Made by a program: the position numbers and the translations under genes | From: Paraburkholderia sacchari | GTDB taxonomy: Bacteria > Pseudomonadota > Gammaproteobacteria > Burkholderiales > Burkholderiaceae | NCBI RefSeq assembly: GCF_000785435.2 | Contig: NZ_JTDB02000002.1 | Span: 809,663 to 873,662 of the forward strand | Reading direction: 5' to 3' | Length of the DNA: 64,000 nucleotides | In this document: positions 8,992 to 17,068 of the stretch, piece after piece | Layout of the letters: each line of letters begins with the position of its first letter | How positions within the stretch are numbered: position 1 is the stretch's first letter | The notes under the pieces: generated by a model | What the model saw: only the letters and a program-made list of their open reading frames with translations | The model's database searches: none | Told to the model about the DNA's origin: nothing

Positions 8992-9299
8992 GCATTGCGG
9001 TGCCCATCGGGCTCATTCAGGACTTCCAGATGCTCGAAACGCCGCCCACGGCCGCGCAGCTTGCGGAGGTCGAGATTTGGGGCGGCGGGCAGTCGGTCTA
9101 CTTTCCCCGGCTCGATCTGCTGGTCTGGGCGCCGGGGTTGTTGCAAGGCGTCTATGGGTCGAAGGCGTGGATGCGCGAGCTCGCGCGCGGCATGGGTTCC
9201 GTCACCTCGCCGGCCAAGGCCGCCGCGGCCCGTGCGAACGGGCGCAAGGGCGGGCGGCCGCGCAAGAAGCCGCCCGCCTTGTGCGCGCAGGAAACCTGA
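8850..9299 (+). CDS. DUF2442-type protein with basic AT-hook-like tail
   Basis: 149 residues from the ATG at 8850, chosen because AAAGGA at 8837-8842 lies 7 nt upstream. The core has the DUF2442 pattern: a short strand, the segment V-x-F-A-N-G near residue 40, an L/I-E-x-W-G-G-G near 76 and the ending L-D-x-L-V-W-A-P-x-L-L. The C-terminus ends in a lysine/arginine-rich GRKGGRPRKK stretch that could contact DNA. It overlaps the upstream DUF4160 frame by 142 bp in a different frame. A DNA-binding antitoxin role would fit the pairing but is inference. Confidence 0.65.
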   Translation: MENANMVDINHEQFEAATRAAQESPVAVAARYSRTHRKLEVAFANGVSIAVPIGLIQDFQMLETPPTAAQLAEVEIWGGGQSVYFPRLDLLVWAPGLLQGVYGSKAWMRELARGMGSVTSPAKAAAARANGRKGGRPRKKPPALCAQET

Positions 9300-9425
9300 C
9301 AGGAGTGGTGCGGATGCGCCCGTCGAACCCAAACGCGCGCTCGAAGGAATCGGAGGCAGCCGTGGGTGAAAAGATGCAGAAACGGACGCAAAAACGGCCG
9401 CAAAAACGCGGCCAGGCGCGACGAA

Positions 9426-9911
9426 TCAGTCGCGGAAGTTATTGAAGTCGAGCGGGGTATCGGTCACGTCCTTGCGCAGCATGGCAATCACGCTTTGCAG
9501 ATCGTCGCGCTTGGTGCCGGCTACGCGCACGGCGTCGCCCTGGATGCTGGCTTGAACCTTGATCTTGCTGTCCTTGACGAGCTTGACGATTTTCTTCGCG
9601 AGGTCGCCCGAGACACCCCTCTTCACGGTGATAACCTGCTTGACCTTGTCTCCGCCGATCTTCTCAATCTTGCCGTAGTCGAGGAAGCGCACGTCCACGT
9701 TGCGCTTGGCCATTTTCGACACCAGCACGTCCTTGACCTGGCCGAGCTTGAAATCGTCGTCGGCGAACGCGGTCAGTTCGCGTTCCTTTTGCTCGACGCG
9801 CGCATCCGAGCCCTTGAAGTCGAAGCGCGTGGAGATCTCCTTGTTGGATTGCTCGACGGCGTTCTTTACTTCGATCATGTTGGCTTCGCTGACGACGTCA
9901 AACGATGGCAT
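9426..9911 (-). CDS. yajQ: YajQ-family nucleotide-binding protein
   Basis: 161-residue UPF0234/YajQ protein. Members have two ferredoxin-like domains, and some bind cyclic di-GMP and act with a transcription factor in Xanthomonas and Pseudomonas. The conserved N-terminus [11 protein letters not shown] and the [15 protein letters not shown] region near residue 26 are recognisable. The start at 9911 fits the family; the longer frame to 10016 runs into the murB upstream region. It is transcribed away from murB. Confidence 0.92.
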   Translation of the reverse strand: MPSFDVVSEANMIEVKNAVEQSNKEISTRFDFKGSDARVEQKERELTAFADDDFKLGQVKDVLVSKMAKRNVDVRFLDYGKIEKIGGDKVKQVITVKRGVSGDLAKKIVKLVKDSKIKVQASIQGDAVRVAGTKRDDLQSVIAMLRKDVTDTPLDFNNFRD

Positions 9912-10237
9912 TGCTTTCTCCCAAAAGTGCGAGTGGTGCGCGAGCGGCGCGTATTGTGCGGCTCGCGGGCCGCAGCGGGGCTCGCCGGTGCGGCGCCCTG
10001 TACTCGCTATAATCACGGACCGACGCCATTTTACCGGCGCCGCCGCGTTTGCCCAAGGCTGCGCGGCGTTGCGTGCCGGGGACCTCGCAGCCCGCGTGCC
10101 TGCGCTTCGCGTCGCGCGGGTTTCAGCGGGTTTGAGCGGGTTTGAGTTTTCCGGTTTGCGTCGTTTTTGCCTCGTTCGTTTTCACCGCCCGTTCTTTCGG
10201 CTCCGTCTCCGATCTTTTCGTGTCACATCCGTCCTCG
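9912..10237. other. Divergent yajQ/murB intergenic region
   Basis: 326 bp between divergent starts. It contains three copies of a 10-bp unit (GCGGGTTTSA type) at 10116-10145 and a T-rich stretch before murB. No consensus promoter could be assigned with confidence. Confidence 0.5.
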
Positions 10238-11293
10238 ATGCCTGCTTCTGCCACGTCCGCCGTTTCGTCCCCTGTGTGGTTCGCCGCCGGCTACCCGCTG
10301 CGTGAGCACAACACCTTCGGTTTTGACGTGCGCGCGCGCTTCGCCTGCCGTATCGAGAGCGAGGCCGATATGGCCGACGCTTTGCGCGATCCGCGCGCCC
10401 AGGGCCTGCGCACGCTGGTGCTGGGCGGCGGCAGCAACGTCGTGCTCACGCGCGACTTCGACGGCCTCGTGCTGCTCGTCGCGCTGGCGGGCAAGCGCGT
10501 GACGCGCGAGGATGGCGACGCCTGGTACGTCGAAGCCGGCGCCGGGGAGAACTGGCACGACTTCGTGGCGTGGACGCTCGAAGCGGGCATGCCGGGCCTC
10601 GAAAACCTCGCGCTGATTCCGGGCACCGTGGGCGCGGCGCCGATTCAGAACATCGGCGCGTATGGACTGGAAATGGCCGAGCGCTGCGCGAGCGTGCGCG
10701 CGATCGAGATCGAGTCGGGCACGCCGTACGAGTTCGATTCCGCCGATTGCCGCTTCGGCTATCGCGACAGCTTTTTCAAGCAGGAAGGGCGCGACCGTTT
10801 CCTGATTACCTCGGTGACCTTCCGTTTGCCGAAGGCGTGGCGGCCCAACGCCGGTTACGCCGACCTTGCGCGCGAGCTTGCGCAGCGCGGGCTGTCCGAG
10901 GCGCGGTGCGCGCGCGACGTATTCGACGCCGTGGTCGCGGTGCGCCGTGCGAAGCTGCCCGATCCGCTCACGCTCGGCAATGCAGGTAGTTTTTTCAAGA
11001 ATCCGGTGATCGACGCGCAGCAGTTCGACTCGCTCGTCGTGCGCGAGCCGCGCATCGTCTCGTATCCGCAGTCGGATGGCCGCGTGAAGCTCGCCGCGGG
11101 CTGGCTGATCGATCAATGCGGCTGGAAAGGCCGCACGCTGCGCGCAGCGGCCGTGCATGAGCGGCAGGCGCTCGTGCTCGTGAATCTCGGCGGCGCCACC
11201 GGCAGCGATATCCTCGAACTGGCCCAGGCGATCCGCAGTGACGTGTTCGAGCGCTTCGGCGTGGAGCTGGAGCAAGAACCCGTCAGCCTTTAG
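10238..11293 (+). CDS. murB: UDP-N-acetylenolpyruvoylglucosamine reductase MurB
   Basis: Cytoplasmic FAD/NADPH enzyme making UDP-MurNAc, the second committed step of peptidoglycan precursor synthesis. At 351 residues it is a type I MurB like that of E. coli. Diagnostic segments are the FAD loop [30 protein letters not shown] and [10 protein letters not shown], which carries the catalytic Ser. A Glu in the C-terminal LEQEP fits the catalytic acid. The ATG at 10238 is preceded by open frame without family similarity. Confidence 0.95.
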   Translation: MPASATSAVSSPVWFAAGYPLREHNTFGFDVRARFACRIESEADMADALRDPRAQGLRTLVLGGGSNVVLTRDFDGLVLLVALAGKRVTREDGDAWYVEAGAGENWHDFVAWTLEAGMPGLENLALIPGTVGAAPIQNIGAYGLEMAERCASVRAIEIESGTPYEFDSADCRFGYRDSFFKQEGRDRFLITSVTFRLPKAWRPNAGYADLARELAQRGLSEARCARDVFDAVVAVRRAKLPDPLTLGNAGSFFKNPVIDAQQFDSLVVREPRIVSYPQSDGRVKLAAGWLIDQCGWKGRTLRAAAVHERQALVLVNLGGATGSDILELAQAIRSDVFERFGVELEQEPVSL

Positions 11294-11320
11294 GTCCCCG
11301 CAGCCCTCTCCGTATCCGCC

Positions 11321-11380
11321 CTGCGCCGCACTACGCCGCACTACGCCGCACTACGCCGCACTACGCCGCACTACGCCGCG
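11321..11380. repeat. Six 10-bp tandem repeats covering the EAL gene stop
   Basis: CTACGCCGCA occurs four times exactly (11331-11370), flanked by variant units CTGCGCCGCA (11321-11330) and CTACGCCGCG (11371-11380). The last unit contains the stop codon of the minus-strand EAL-like gene. Because the unit is 10 bp, the repeated TAG on the minus strand falls in every frame. Confidence 0.92.
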
Positions 11381-12198
11381 CTGTGCTGCGTGGCGAACAC
11401 GGGCCCTTGCACGAAGCGCACGTCGTACTGCTGCAACTGCTCGAACTGTGGGGCGTCCACCACGCGATTGAAGATCAGCGGAATGCGCAGCCGCGCCGCG
11501 TAGCTCACCAGCGGCTTGACCATCGAATCGCGCAGCGCCGCGCTCGCATCCATCTTCAGGAAGTCGAGCCGCGCCATGTCCGACACGGACAGAATCTGCC
11601 CCGCGTTGGGCAAATTGCCCGCCACCTTGAACCCATAGCGCTGATAGCTCTTCGTCAGATAGCCGACAAAAGTCCGGTGCGCGACCGCCGCCGCCGGCAA
11701 TTCAATCACCACACGCCCCGGGTTCAGCCCGAACGAAACCAGCACATTCGAAAAGTGCCGCCCGTGATCGTACTTCACGCTCTTGAGCAGTCGCTCGTGC
11801 ACGCGCAGAAATAGCAGCCCATGCTGCTGCGAGCCGAGAAAGTTGATGGCGTGGAGCGCGCGCACGCAGCGGTCGAGCGCGACGAGCTCGGGGTCGTCGA
11901 CCGTGGCGGCGAACGGATCGAAGGGTTCGGTTTTGCCGTCCACCTCGCGCAGCGTCACCGCCTGGAAGCCGAGTTCGTCGCCGAAGCGCGAAGCCAATGT
12001 GAGATCCGCCGTGAGCGATTGCGCGCCGCCGTGCACGCTGATGTCGTAGATCGGCTCGTAGGCGCTCAAAATCTCCACGCCATTGCGGTGCGCGACGGCC
12101 TGGGCGTGACGCGTGCCGGTGCCCATCGCGAGGTGCTCGCCGAGAAATGGGTGGTTGGCTGCACGGGCGACGAGCTCGGGAATGGTTGGGGCGATCAT
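11371..12198 (-). CDS. Degenerate EAL-domain protein, probably not a c-di-GMP hydrolase
   Basis: 275 residues that follow the EAL-domain pattern from start to end: the YEPIYDI strand, VVIELP, LDFLKMD, and FVQGPVF where EAL proteins have QGF. The signature EAL triplet is absent (the aligned place reads QAVTLRE), the ITE motif reads LPA, and the DDFGxG loop reads GNLPNAG. Phosphodiesterase activity is therefore unlikely. Such proteins may bind c-di-GMP or act through protein contact. I start at 12198 (MIAPTIPEL). It diverges from hmgA with a 266-bp shared upstream region. Confidence 0.8.
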   Translation of the reverse strand: MIAPTIPELVARAANHPFLGEHLAMGTGTRHAQAVAHRNGVEILSAYEPIYDISVHGGAQSLTADLTLASRFGDELGFQAVTLREVDGKTEPFDPFAATVDDPELVALDRCVRALHAINFLGSQQHGLLFLRVHERLLKSVKYDHGRHFSNVLVSFGLNPGRVVIELPAAAVAHRTFVGYLTKSYQRYGFKVAGNLPNAGQILSVSDMARLDFLKMDASAALRDSMVKPLVSYAARLRIPLIFNRVVDAPQFEQLQQYDVRFVQGPVFATQHSAA

Positions 12199-12315
12199 GA
12201 CGCGATGAATGTGGCGTAACGGGGAATGCGCGGGCGGCCCGCGCCGATTGGTTTTATCGCGACAACAGGGCCGCATGGCTTGATGGTAGCAGCCCCGGGC
12301 GCTTCGGCATGCACC

Positions 12316-12399
12316 GATTAGTGATAACGATATCCATGCCAGGGCGCAATTCCGAAGCCCGCCGGGGAATATCAGGGTTTACATGTAATTTCACTAATC
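12316..12399. promoter_or_regulatory. Operator-like repeats between EAL gene and hmgA
   Basis: In the AT-rich part of the divergent spacer, GATTAGTGA at 12316-12324 recurs inverted as TCACTAATC at 12391-12399, 66 bp apart. A perfect 10-bp palindrome TTACATGTAA lies at 12379-12388. These look like binding sites for a dimeric regulator of hmgA or of both genes; the protein is not known. Confidence 0.5.
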
Positions 12400-12464
12400 A
12401 TAATCCGTTTTACTATTCGTAAATCTCGCGGCGAGTTTCGCCGGTAAAACGTGGAGAGACAGTG

Positions 12465-13865
12465 ATGAACGCACCCTTGCGGGACTTAACCCAGGCGGGA
12501 GTAGAGAAAAGCGGATCGGACGCGGCAACCGTCCGCTACATGAGCGGCTTTGGCAATGAGTTCGCCACCGAGGCGCTGCCCGGGGCCTTGCCCGAAGGCC
12601 AGAATTCGCCGCAGCGCTGCGCCTATGGCCTCTATGCCGAGCAGCTTTCGGGCACGGCCTTTACCGCGCCGCGCGCACACAATCGCCGCACGTGGCTCTA
12701 TCGCATCCGGCCCGGCGCGGTGCATCAGCCGTTCACGCCGCTTGCGGCGCGCGCGAGCGGCGTTGGCGTCGAAGGCGACAAAGGCCGCGCGCCGCGCCTC
12801 GTCGCCGATTTCGGTGCTGTGCCGCCCACGCCGCCGAACCAGTTGCGCTGGGATCCGCTGCCGATGCCCACGGAGCCGACCGATTTCATCGAAGGCTGGG
12901 TGACGATGGCCGGCAACGGCTCGGCCGCCTCGATGAGCGGCTGCGCGATTCATCTGTACGCGGCAAACCGCCCGATGACCGGCCGCTTCTTCTACAACAC
13001 CGACGGCGAGCTGCTGATCGTCCCGCAGCAGGGGCGCCTCGCCATCCGCACGGAGATGGGCCGCCTCGACGTCGAGCCGTTCGAGATCGCGGTGATTCCG
13101 CGCGGCGTGCGCTTCACGGTCGAGTTGCCCGACTTCGAGGCGCGCGGCTATATCTGCGAAAACTTCGGCGCGCTGCTGCGTCTGCCCGACCTGGGCGTGA
13201 TCGGTTCGAACGGCCTGGCGAATCCGCGCGACTTCCTCACGCCGCGCGCGGCCTATGAAGACCGCGAAGGGCAGTTCGAGCTGGTGACGAAACTGAATGG
13301 CGAGCTCTGGCGCGCCGACATCGGCCATTCGCCGCTCGACGTGGTCGCCTGGCACGGCAACTACGCGCCGTACAAGTACGACTTGCGCCGCTACAACACC
13401 ATCGGCTCGATCAGCTTCGACCATCCGGATCCGTCGATTTTCCTCGTGTTGCAGTCGCCGACCGACACCCCGGGCGTCGACGCGATCGACTTCGTGATCT
13501 TCCCGCCGCGCTGGCTCGCGGCCGAGAACACCTTCCGTCCGCCCTGGTACCACCGCAACGTCGCGAGCGAATTCATGGGCCTCGTGCACGGGGTGTACGA
13601 CGCGAAGGCCGAGGGCTTCGTGCCGGGCGGCGCGAGCCTGCACAACTGCATGACAGGCCACGGCCCCGACGCCGAGACCTTCGAGAAGGCTTCGAGCATC
13701 GATACGACCAAACCGAACAAGGTCGCCGACACGATGGCGTTCATGTTCGAGACCCGCACGCTGATTCGCCCGACGCGCTTCGCGCTCGAAACGGCGCAAC
13801 TGCAGGCGCATTACTACGAGTGCTGGCAAGGCCTCAAGAAAAACTTCAATCCGGAGCAGCAATGA
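12465..13865 (+). CDS. hmgA: Homogentisate 1,2-dioxygenase
   Basis: Fe(II) ring-cleaving enzyme converting homogentisate to maleylacetoacetate in tyrosine/phenylalanine catabolism. The 466 residues match the family throughout, beginning with the typical [13 protein letters not shown] segment and including the cupin-core stretches [11 protein letters not shown] and FPPRW. I start at the ATG at 12465, with GGAG at 12453-12456 8 nt upstream; an adjacent GTG at 12462 is less likely. The stop overlaps the fahA start (ATGA), so the two form an operon. Confidence 0.96.
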   Translation: MNAPLRDLTQAGVEKSGSDAATVRYMSGFGNEFATEALPGALPEGQNSPQRCAYGLYAEQLSGTAFTAPRAHNRRTWLYRIRPGAVHQPFTPLAARASGVGVEGDKGRAPRLVADFGAVPPTPPNQLRWDPLPMPTEPTDFIEGWVTMAGNGSAASMSGCAIHLYAANRPMTGRFFYNTDGELLIVPQQGRLAIRTEMGRLDVEPFEIAVIPRGVRFTVELPDFEARGYICENFGALLRLPDLGVIGSNGLANPRDFLTPRAAYEDREGQFELVTKLNGELWRADIGHSPLDVVAWHGNYAPYKYDLRRYNTIGSISFDHPDPSIFLVLQSPTDTPGVDAIDFVIFPPRWLAAENTFRPPWYHRNVASEFMGLVHGVYDAKAEGFVPGGASLHNCMTGHGPDAETFEKASSIDTTKPNKVADTMAFMFETRTLIRPTRFALETAQLQAHYYECWQGLKKNFNPEQQ

Positions 13866-15202
13866 GCAACCCCAGCAACCCCATTCCCGCCGATCTGCAG
13901 GCAACGCTCGATCCGCAGCGCAAGAGCTGGGTCGAAAGCGCCAACGATGCCGCCTGTGATTTCCCGATCCAGAACCTGCCATTCGGCGTGTTCAGCACGG
14001 CAAGCCAGGAGCGCGCGCGCGTGGGCGTGGCGATCGGCGACTCGGTCGTGGACCTCGCAGTGCTGCACGAGGCCGGATTGCTGCGCGTGCCGGCCGGATC
14101 CTCGGGGGCCGAGAACGTCTTCGCGCGTGCCGCGCTGAACGATTTCATTGCGCTCGGCCGCGATGCGTGGCGCAGCGTGCGCGTGCAGCTTTCGTCGCTG
14201 CTTGCGCGCGACACGACGAGCGGCGTCACGTTGCGCGACGATGCGGGTCTGCGCCAGCGCGCGTTCGTGAAGCTCGCCGATGCGAAGCTGCATCTGCCCG
14301 TGGAGATTCCCGGCTATACGGACTTCTATTCGTCGAAGGAGCACGCGACGAATGTGGGATCGATGTTTCGCGATCCGAAGAATGCGCTGCTGCCGAACTG
14401 GTCCGAGATGCCGATCGGCTATAACGGGCGCGCTTCGTCGGTGGTGGTGAGCGGCACGCCGGTGCGCCGCCCCAATGGCCAGCTGAAGCTGCCCGATCAG
14501 GAGCGTCCGGTGTTCGGCGCGTGCCGCAAGCTCGACATCGAACTGGAGACGGGCTTCATCGTCGGGCGCGGCAATGCGCTGGGTGAGCCGATCGCGTGCG
14601 AGGACGCCGAGGCGCATATCTTCGGCATGGTGCTGCTCAACGACTGGAGCGCGCGCGATATCCAGCAGTGGGAGTACGTGCCGCTCGGGCCGTTCAATTC
14701 GAAGGGCTTTGCCACCACGATCTCGCCGTGGGTCGTGACGCTCGATGCGCTGGAGCCGTTTCGCGTCGCGCAGCCGGCGCAGGAGCCGCGGCCGCTCGAC
14801 TATCTGCGTCACGCGGGCGACCATGCGTTCGACATTGCGCTCGAAGTGCTGCTGCGCCCCGAAGCGGCAGGCGAGGCCACCTCGATTTCGCGCACGAATT
14901 TCCGCCACATGTACTGGACGATGGCGCAGCAGCTCGCGCATCACACGGTGGCCGGGTGCAACACGCGCGTGGGCGATTTGATGGGATCGGGCACGATCTC
15001 GGGTCCCACGCCCGACTCGTTCGGCAGCCTGCTCGAACTCACGTGGAACGGCAAGAATCCGCTTGAATTGAAGGGCGGCGGCACGCGCGCCTTCATCGAA
15101 GACGGCGACGAACTCACGCTCGCGGGCTGGTGCCAGGGCGACGGTTATCGCGTGGGGTTCGGCGAGTGTGTCGGCAAGATTTTGCCGGCGTTGAAGTCAT
15201 GA
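13862..15202 (+). CDS. fahA: Fumarylacetoacetase
   Basis: Hydrolyses fumarylacetoacetate to fumarate and acetoacetate, the last step of homogentisate breakdown. The 446-residue protein has the short N-terminal SH3-like domain and the FAA-hydrolase domain. [13 protein letters not shown] carries the metal Asp and catalytic His, and [10 protein letters not shown] lies near the end. No maleylacetoacetate isomerase gene lies beside it in this window, so that step is encoded elsewhere or occurs without it. It converges on the MFS gene with a 41-bp spacer. Confidence 0.96.
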   Translation: MSNPSNPIPADLQATLDPQRKSWVESANDAACDFPIQNLPFGVFSTASQERARVGVAIGDSVVDLAVLHEAGLLRVPAGSSGAENVFARAALNDFIALGRDAWRSVRVQLSSLLARDTTSGVTLRDDAGLRQRAFVKLADAKLHLPVEIPGYTDFYSSKEHATNVGSMFRDPKNALLPNWSEMPIGYNGRASSVVVSGTPVRRPNGQLKLPDQERPVFGACRKLDIELETGFIVGRGNALGEPIACEDAEAHIFGMVLLNDWSARDIQQWEYVPLGPFNSKGFATTISPWVVTLDALEPFRVAQPAQEPRPLDYLRHAGDHAFDIALEVLLRPEAAGEATSISRTNFRHMYWTMAQQLAHHTVAGCNTRVGDLMGSGTISGPTPDSFGSLLELTWNGKNPLELKGGGTRAFIEDGDELTLAGWCQGDGYRVGFGECVGKILPALKS

Positions 15203-15243
15203 GGTAAGCGCGCCGACGCCGGGTTGGCGTTGGCACCGGCTTA

Positions 15244-16401
15244 TCAAGCCTTCGCGCGCACGATCCCGCGCGCGCGTTCCCAGCGCAGCGTTCCGAGCAA
15301 CACCAGCGCGCACGCGAACAGCACCCACAGCATGGCGTCCTGGCCCGCGTGCTCCATCAGCGCGCCGGTGACGATCGGTCCGCCGAAGCTCGCCGCACTC
15401 CACGAGGCGCTCACGAGCGCGCTTGCCGATACGAGCGCCACGCCCTCGAAGCGCTCGCCGCACGCCACGATGGCGAGCGTATAGATCGACCCCGCCGCCG
15501 CGCCCAGCACGAACAGCAGCGGCCAGCGCAGCCACGGCGTCGCGACGGCCAATGGCAGCAACGGCAAGAGCACCGCCACGAGCACGCCCATCAGCGCGTG
15601 CACGCGTTCGCGGCCGAGCCGGTCGGCGAGCCAGCCGATGGGGAACTGCATGGTGGTGTCGCCGAGCAGCACGACCGAGGCGAATAGCACCGCCGTTTCG
15701 CTGTCGATGCCGTGGCCCATCGCGAAGAGCGGCAAGAGCGAGAGCGCGAGCGTGTCGAAGAGCGCGAAGAACCCCGTGGCGACGACGAGCGCGGGCATCT
15801 TCGGCAGGATATGGCGCCAGCTGCCGTGCGGTTCGTGCAGGTCGGTGGTCTGCGCGGTCGTGCGGATGGCAGCGAGCGTCGGCAGTGCGACGAGGAAGAT
15901 CGCGCCGCAGATCGCGAAGCGCCACGCCGTGAATCCTGCGATCTGGCTCACCAGCACCGGGCCGGACATCTGAAACAGCGTGAAGGTGGTCGCGTAGATG
16001 CCGACCACGCGGCCGCGATTGGTGTCGTCGGCGAGTTCGTTGACCCATGCTTCGCTGATGGTGAAGAGCAGCATCAGCGCCGCGCCGCAGACCATGCGCA
16101 AGAGCGCCCAGAGCCACAGGTTTGCGTTGAACTGCATGAGCGCGGTGGCGACGGCGGCGGCAAGCACCGAACCCACGATCACCTGGCGCGAGCCGAAGCG
16201 CGTGGAGATCCACGCCGTGGCCGGCACCACGAGCAGCCCGCCGAACGCTTGCGCGGCGGTCAGCAAACCGACGATGGCGGTGCCGTAGCCGGCATCGGTG
16301 AGGGCGAGGGCGGTGAGCGGCAGGGTCGCGCCGGAACCAAGGCCGACCACGGCCACGCTCAGGATCAGTGCGAGGAAGTCGCGGGTGAAGATGGTTTTCA
16401 T
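15244..16401 (-). CDS. MFS transporter
   Basis: Inner-membrane secondary transporter of the major facilitator superfamily, 385 residues with about twelve hydrophobic segments. The loop 2-3 motif reads WISTRFGSR and the mirrored motif reads WLADRLGRER. The overall type resembles the YcaD-like MFS group. The start at 16401 (MKTIFTRDF) puts the first helix at once after the start; the longer frame is low-complexity. The substrate cannot be told. No neighbouring gene suggests one. Confidence 0.85.
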   Translation of the reverse strand: MKTIFTRDFLALILSVAVVGLGSGATLPLTALALTDAGYGTAIVGLLTAAQAFGGLLVVPATAWISTRFGSRQVIVGSVLAAAVATALMQFNANLWLWALLRMVCGAALMLLFTISEAWVNELADDTNRGRVVGIYATTFTLFQMSGPVLVSQIAGFTAWRFAICGAIFLVALPTLAAIRTTAQTTDLHEPHGSWRHILPKMPALVVATGFFALFDTLALSLLPLFAMGHGIDSETAVLFASVVLLGDTTMQFPIGWLADRLGRERVHALMGVLVAVLLPLLPLAVATPWLRWPLLFVLGAAAGSIYTLAIVACGERFEGVALVSASALVSASWSAASFGGPIVTGALMEHAGQDAMLWVLFACALVLLGTLRWERARGIVRAKA

Positions 16402-16678
16402 CGGGCGAGATCCTACTACGGGTGAGAGCGCCGCGTCGCGAGCGTTCCGTGCGGCTTGCGTTCGTCTTACGTAACAGCGTCCTGCTGCGGGTGACCTTGA
16501 CGATTTCTTCAGGTTGCGTCCATGGTGCACCCCGCTGGCGGGCCGCACCATTGGCCTACGATCCAGTGCGCGTTATCTGGTGCAATGCCCGTTCTTCAGC
16601 TTGGCGGGGGGACTACTGGTTTCGTCCGCGTTGCGCATGGCGGGTGGGGTGCATGCGCTGTTCTCCTGGAGCGATGAC

Positions 16679-16939
16679 ATGAACACGCTGAACACAGTAC
16701 GCATCGCAGTGGCCTGCTCGGCCGCTTTCTTCGCAGGAATCGCGCTTGCCGATACGTCGTCCGATCCGTCACAGGGCGCGCCGTCGGCTTCGCAGGACGT
16801 GGGCGGCATGCCCATGACCAATAGCGCCGCGGGGGCGCCGCTATCGATGTCGCATGCGCAGGTGTATCAGGATCTGGAACGCTCGATCAAGTCGGGTGAG
16901 CGCGACCGTCTGAACAACGATCTGTATCACGGCAATTGA
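16679..16939 (+). CDS. Small exported protein, DUF4148-like
   Basis: 86 residues with a Sec signal peptide (MNTLNTVRIAVACSAAFFAG, cleavage likely after ALA at about 24). A Ser/Pro/Gly-rich linker follows, then a short C-terminal helix beginning LSMSHAQVYQDLERSIKSG. This resembles the many small DUF4148-like periplasmic proteins of Burkholderia; function unknown. The ATG at 16679 is chosen for the signal peptide. A strong hairpin terminator follows at 16999-17026. Confidence 0.65.
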   Translation: MNTLNTVRIAVACSAAFFAGIALADTSSDPSQGAPSASQDVGGMPMTNSAAGAPLSMSHAQVYQDLERSIKSGERDRLNNDLYHGN

Positions 16940-16998
16940 GACGAGAACAGAGACCTCAAGCGAAATCCTGGCCGAAGTGGCCGACAGACGAACAACGA

Positions 16999-17033
16999 CA
17001 AAGGGTGCCTGACAAGGCACCCTTTGTGTGTCT
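16999..17033 (+). terminator. Hairpin terminator
   Basis: Perfect 11-bp stem (16999-17009 with 17016-17026), 6-nt loop and a T/G-rich tail, 60 bp after the small exported protein. It also lies 3' of the minus-strand regulator that ends at 17069 and could serve both. Confidence 0.85.
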
Positions 17034-17068
17034 GTGAGGACCACTTACGATTGAGGCTTTCGCGCGGT

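Noticed and set aside
15203..15243. Imperfect hairpin between fahA and the MFS gene
   Set aside because: Stem has a mismatch and no T tract on either side, so I did not call a terminator.
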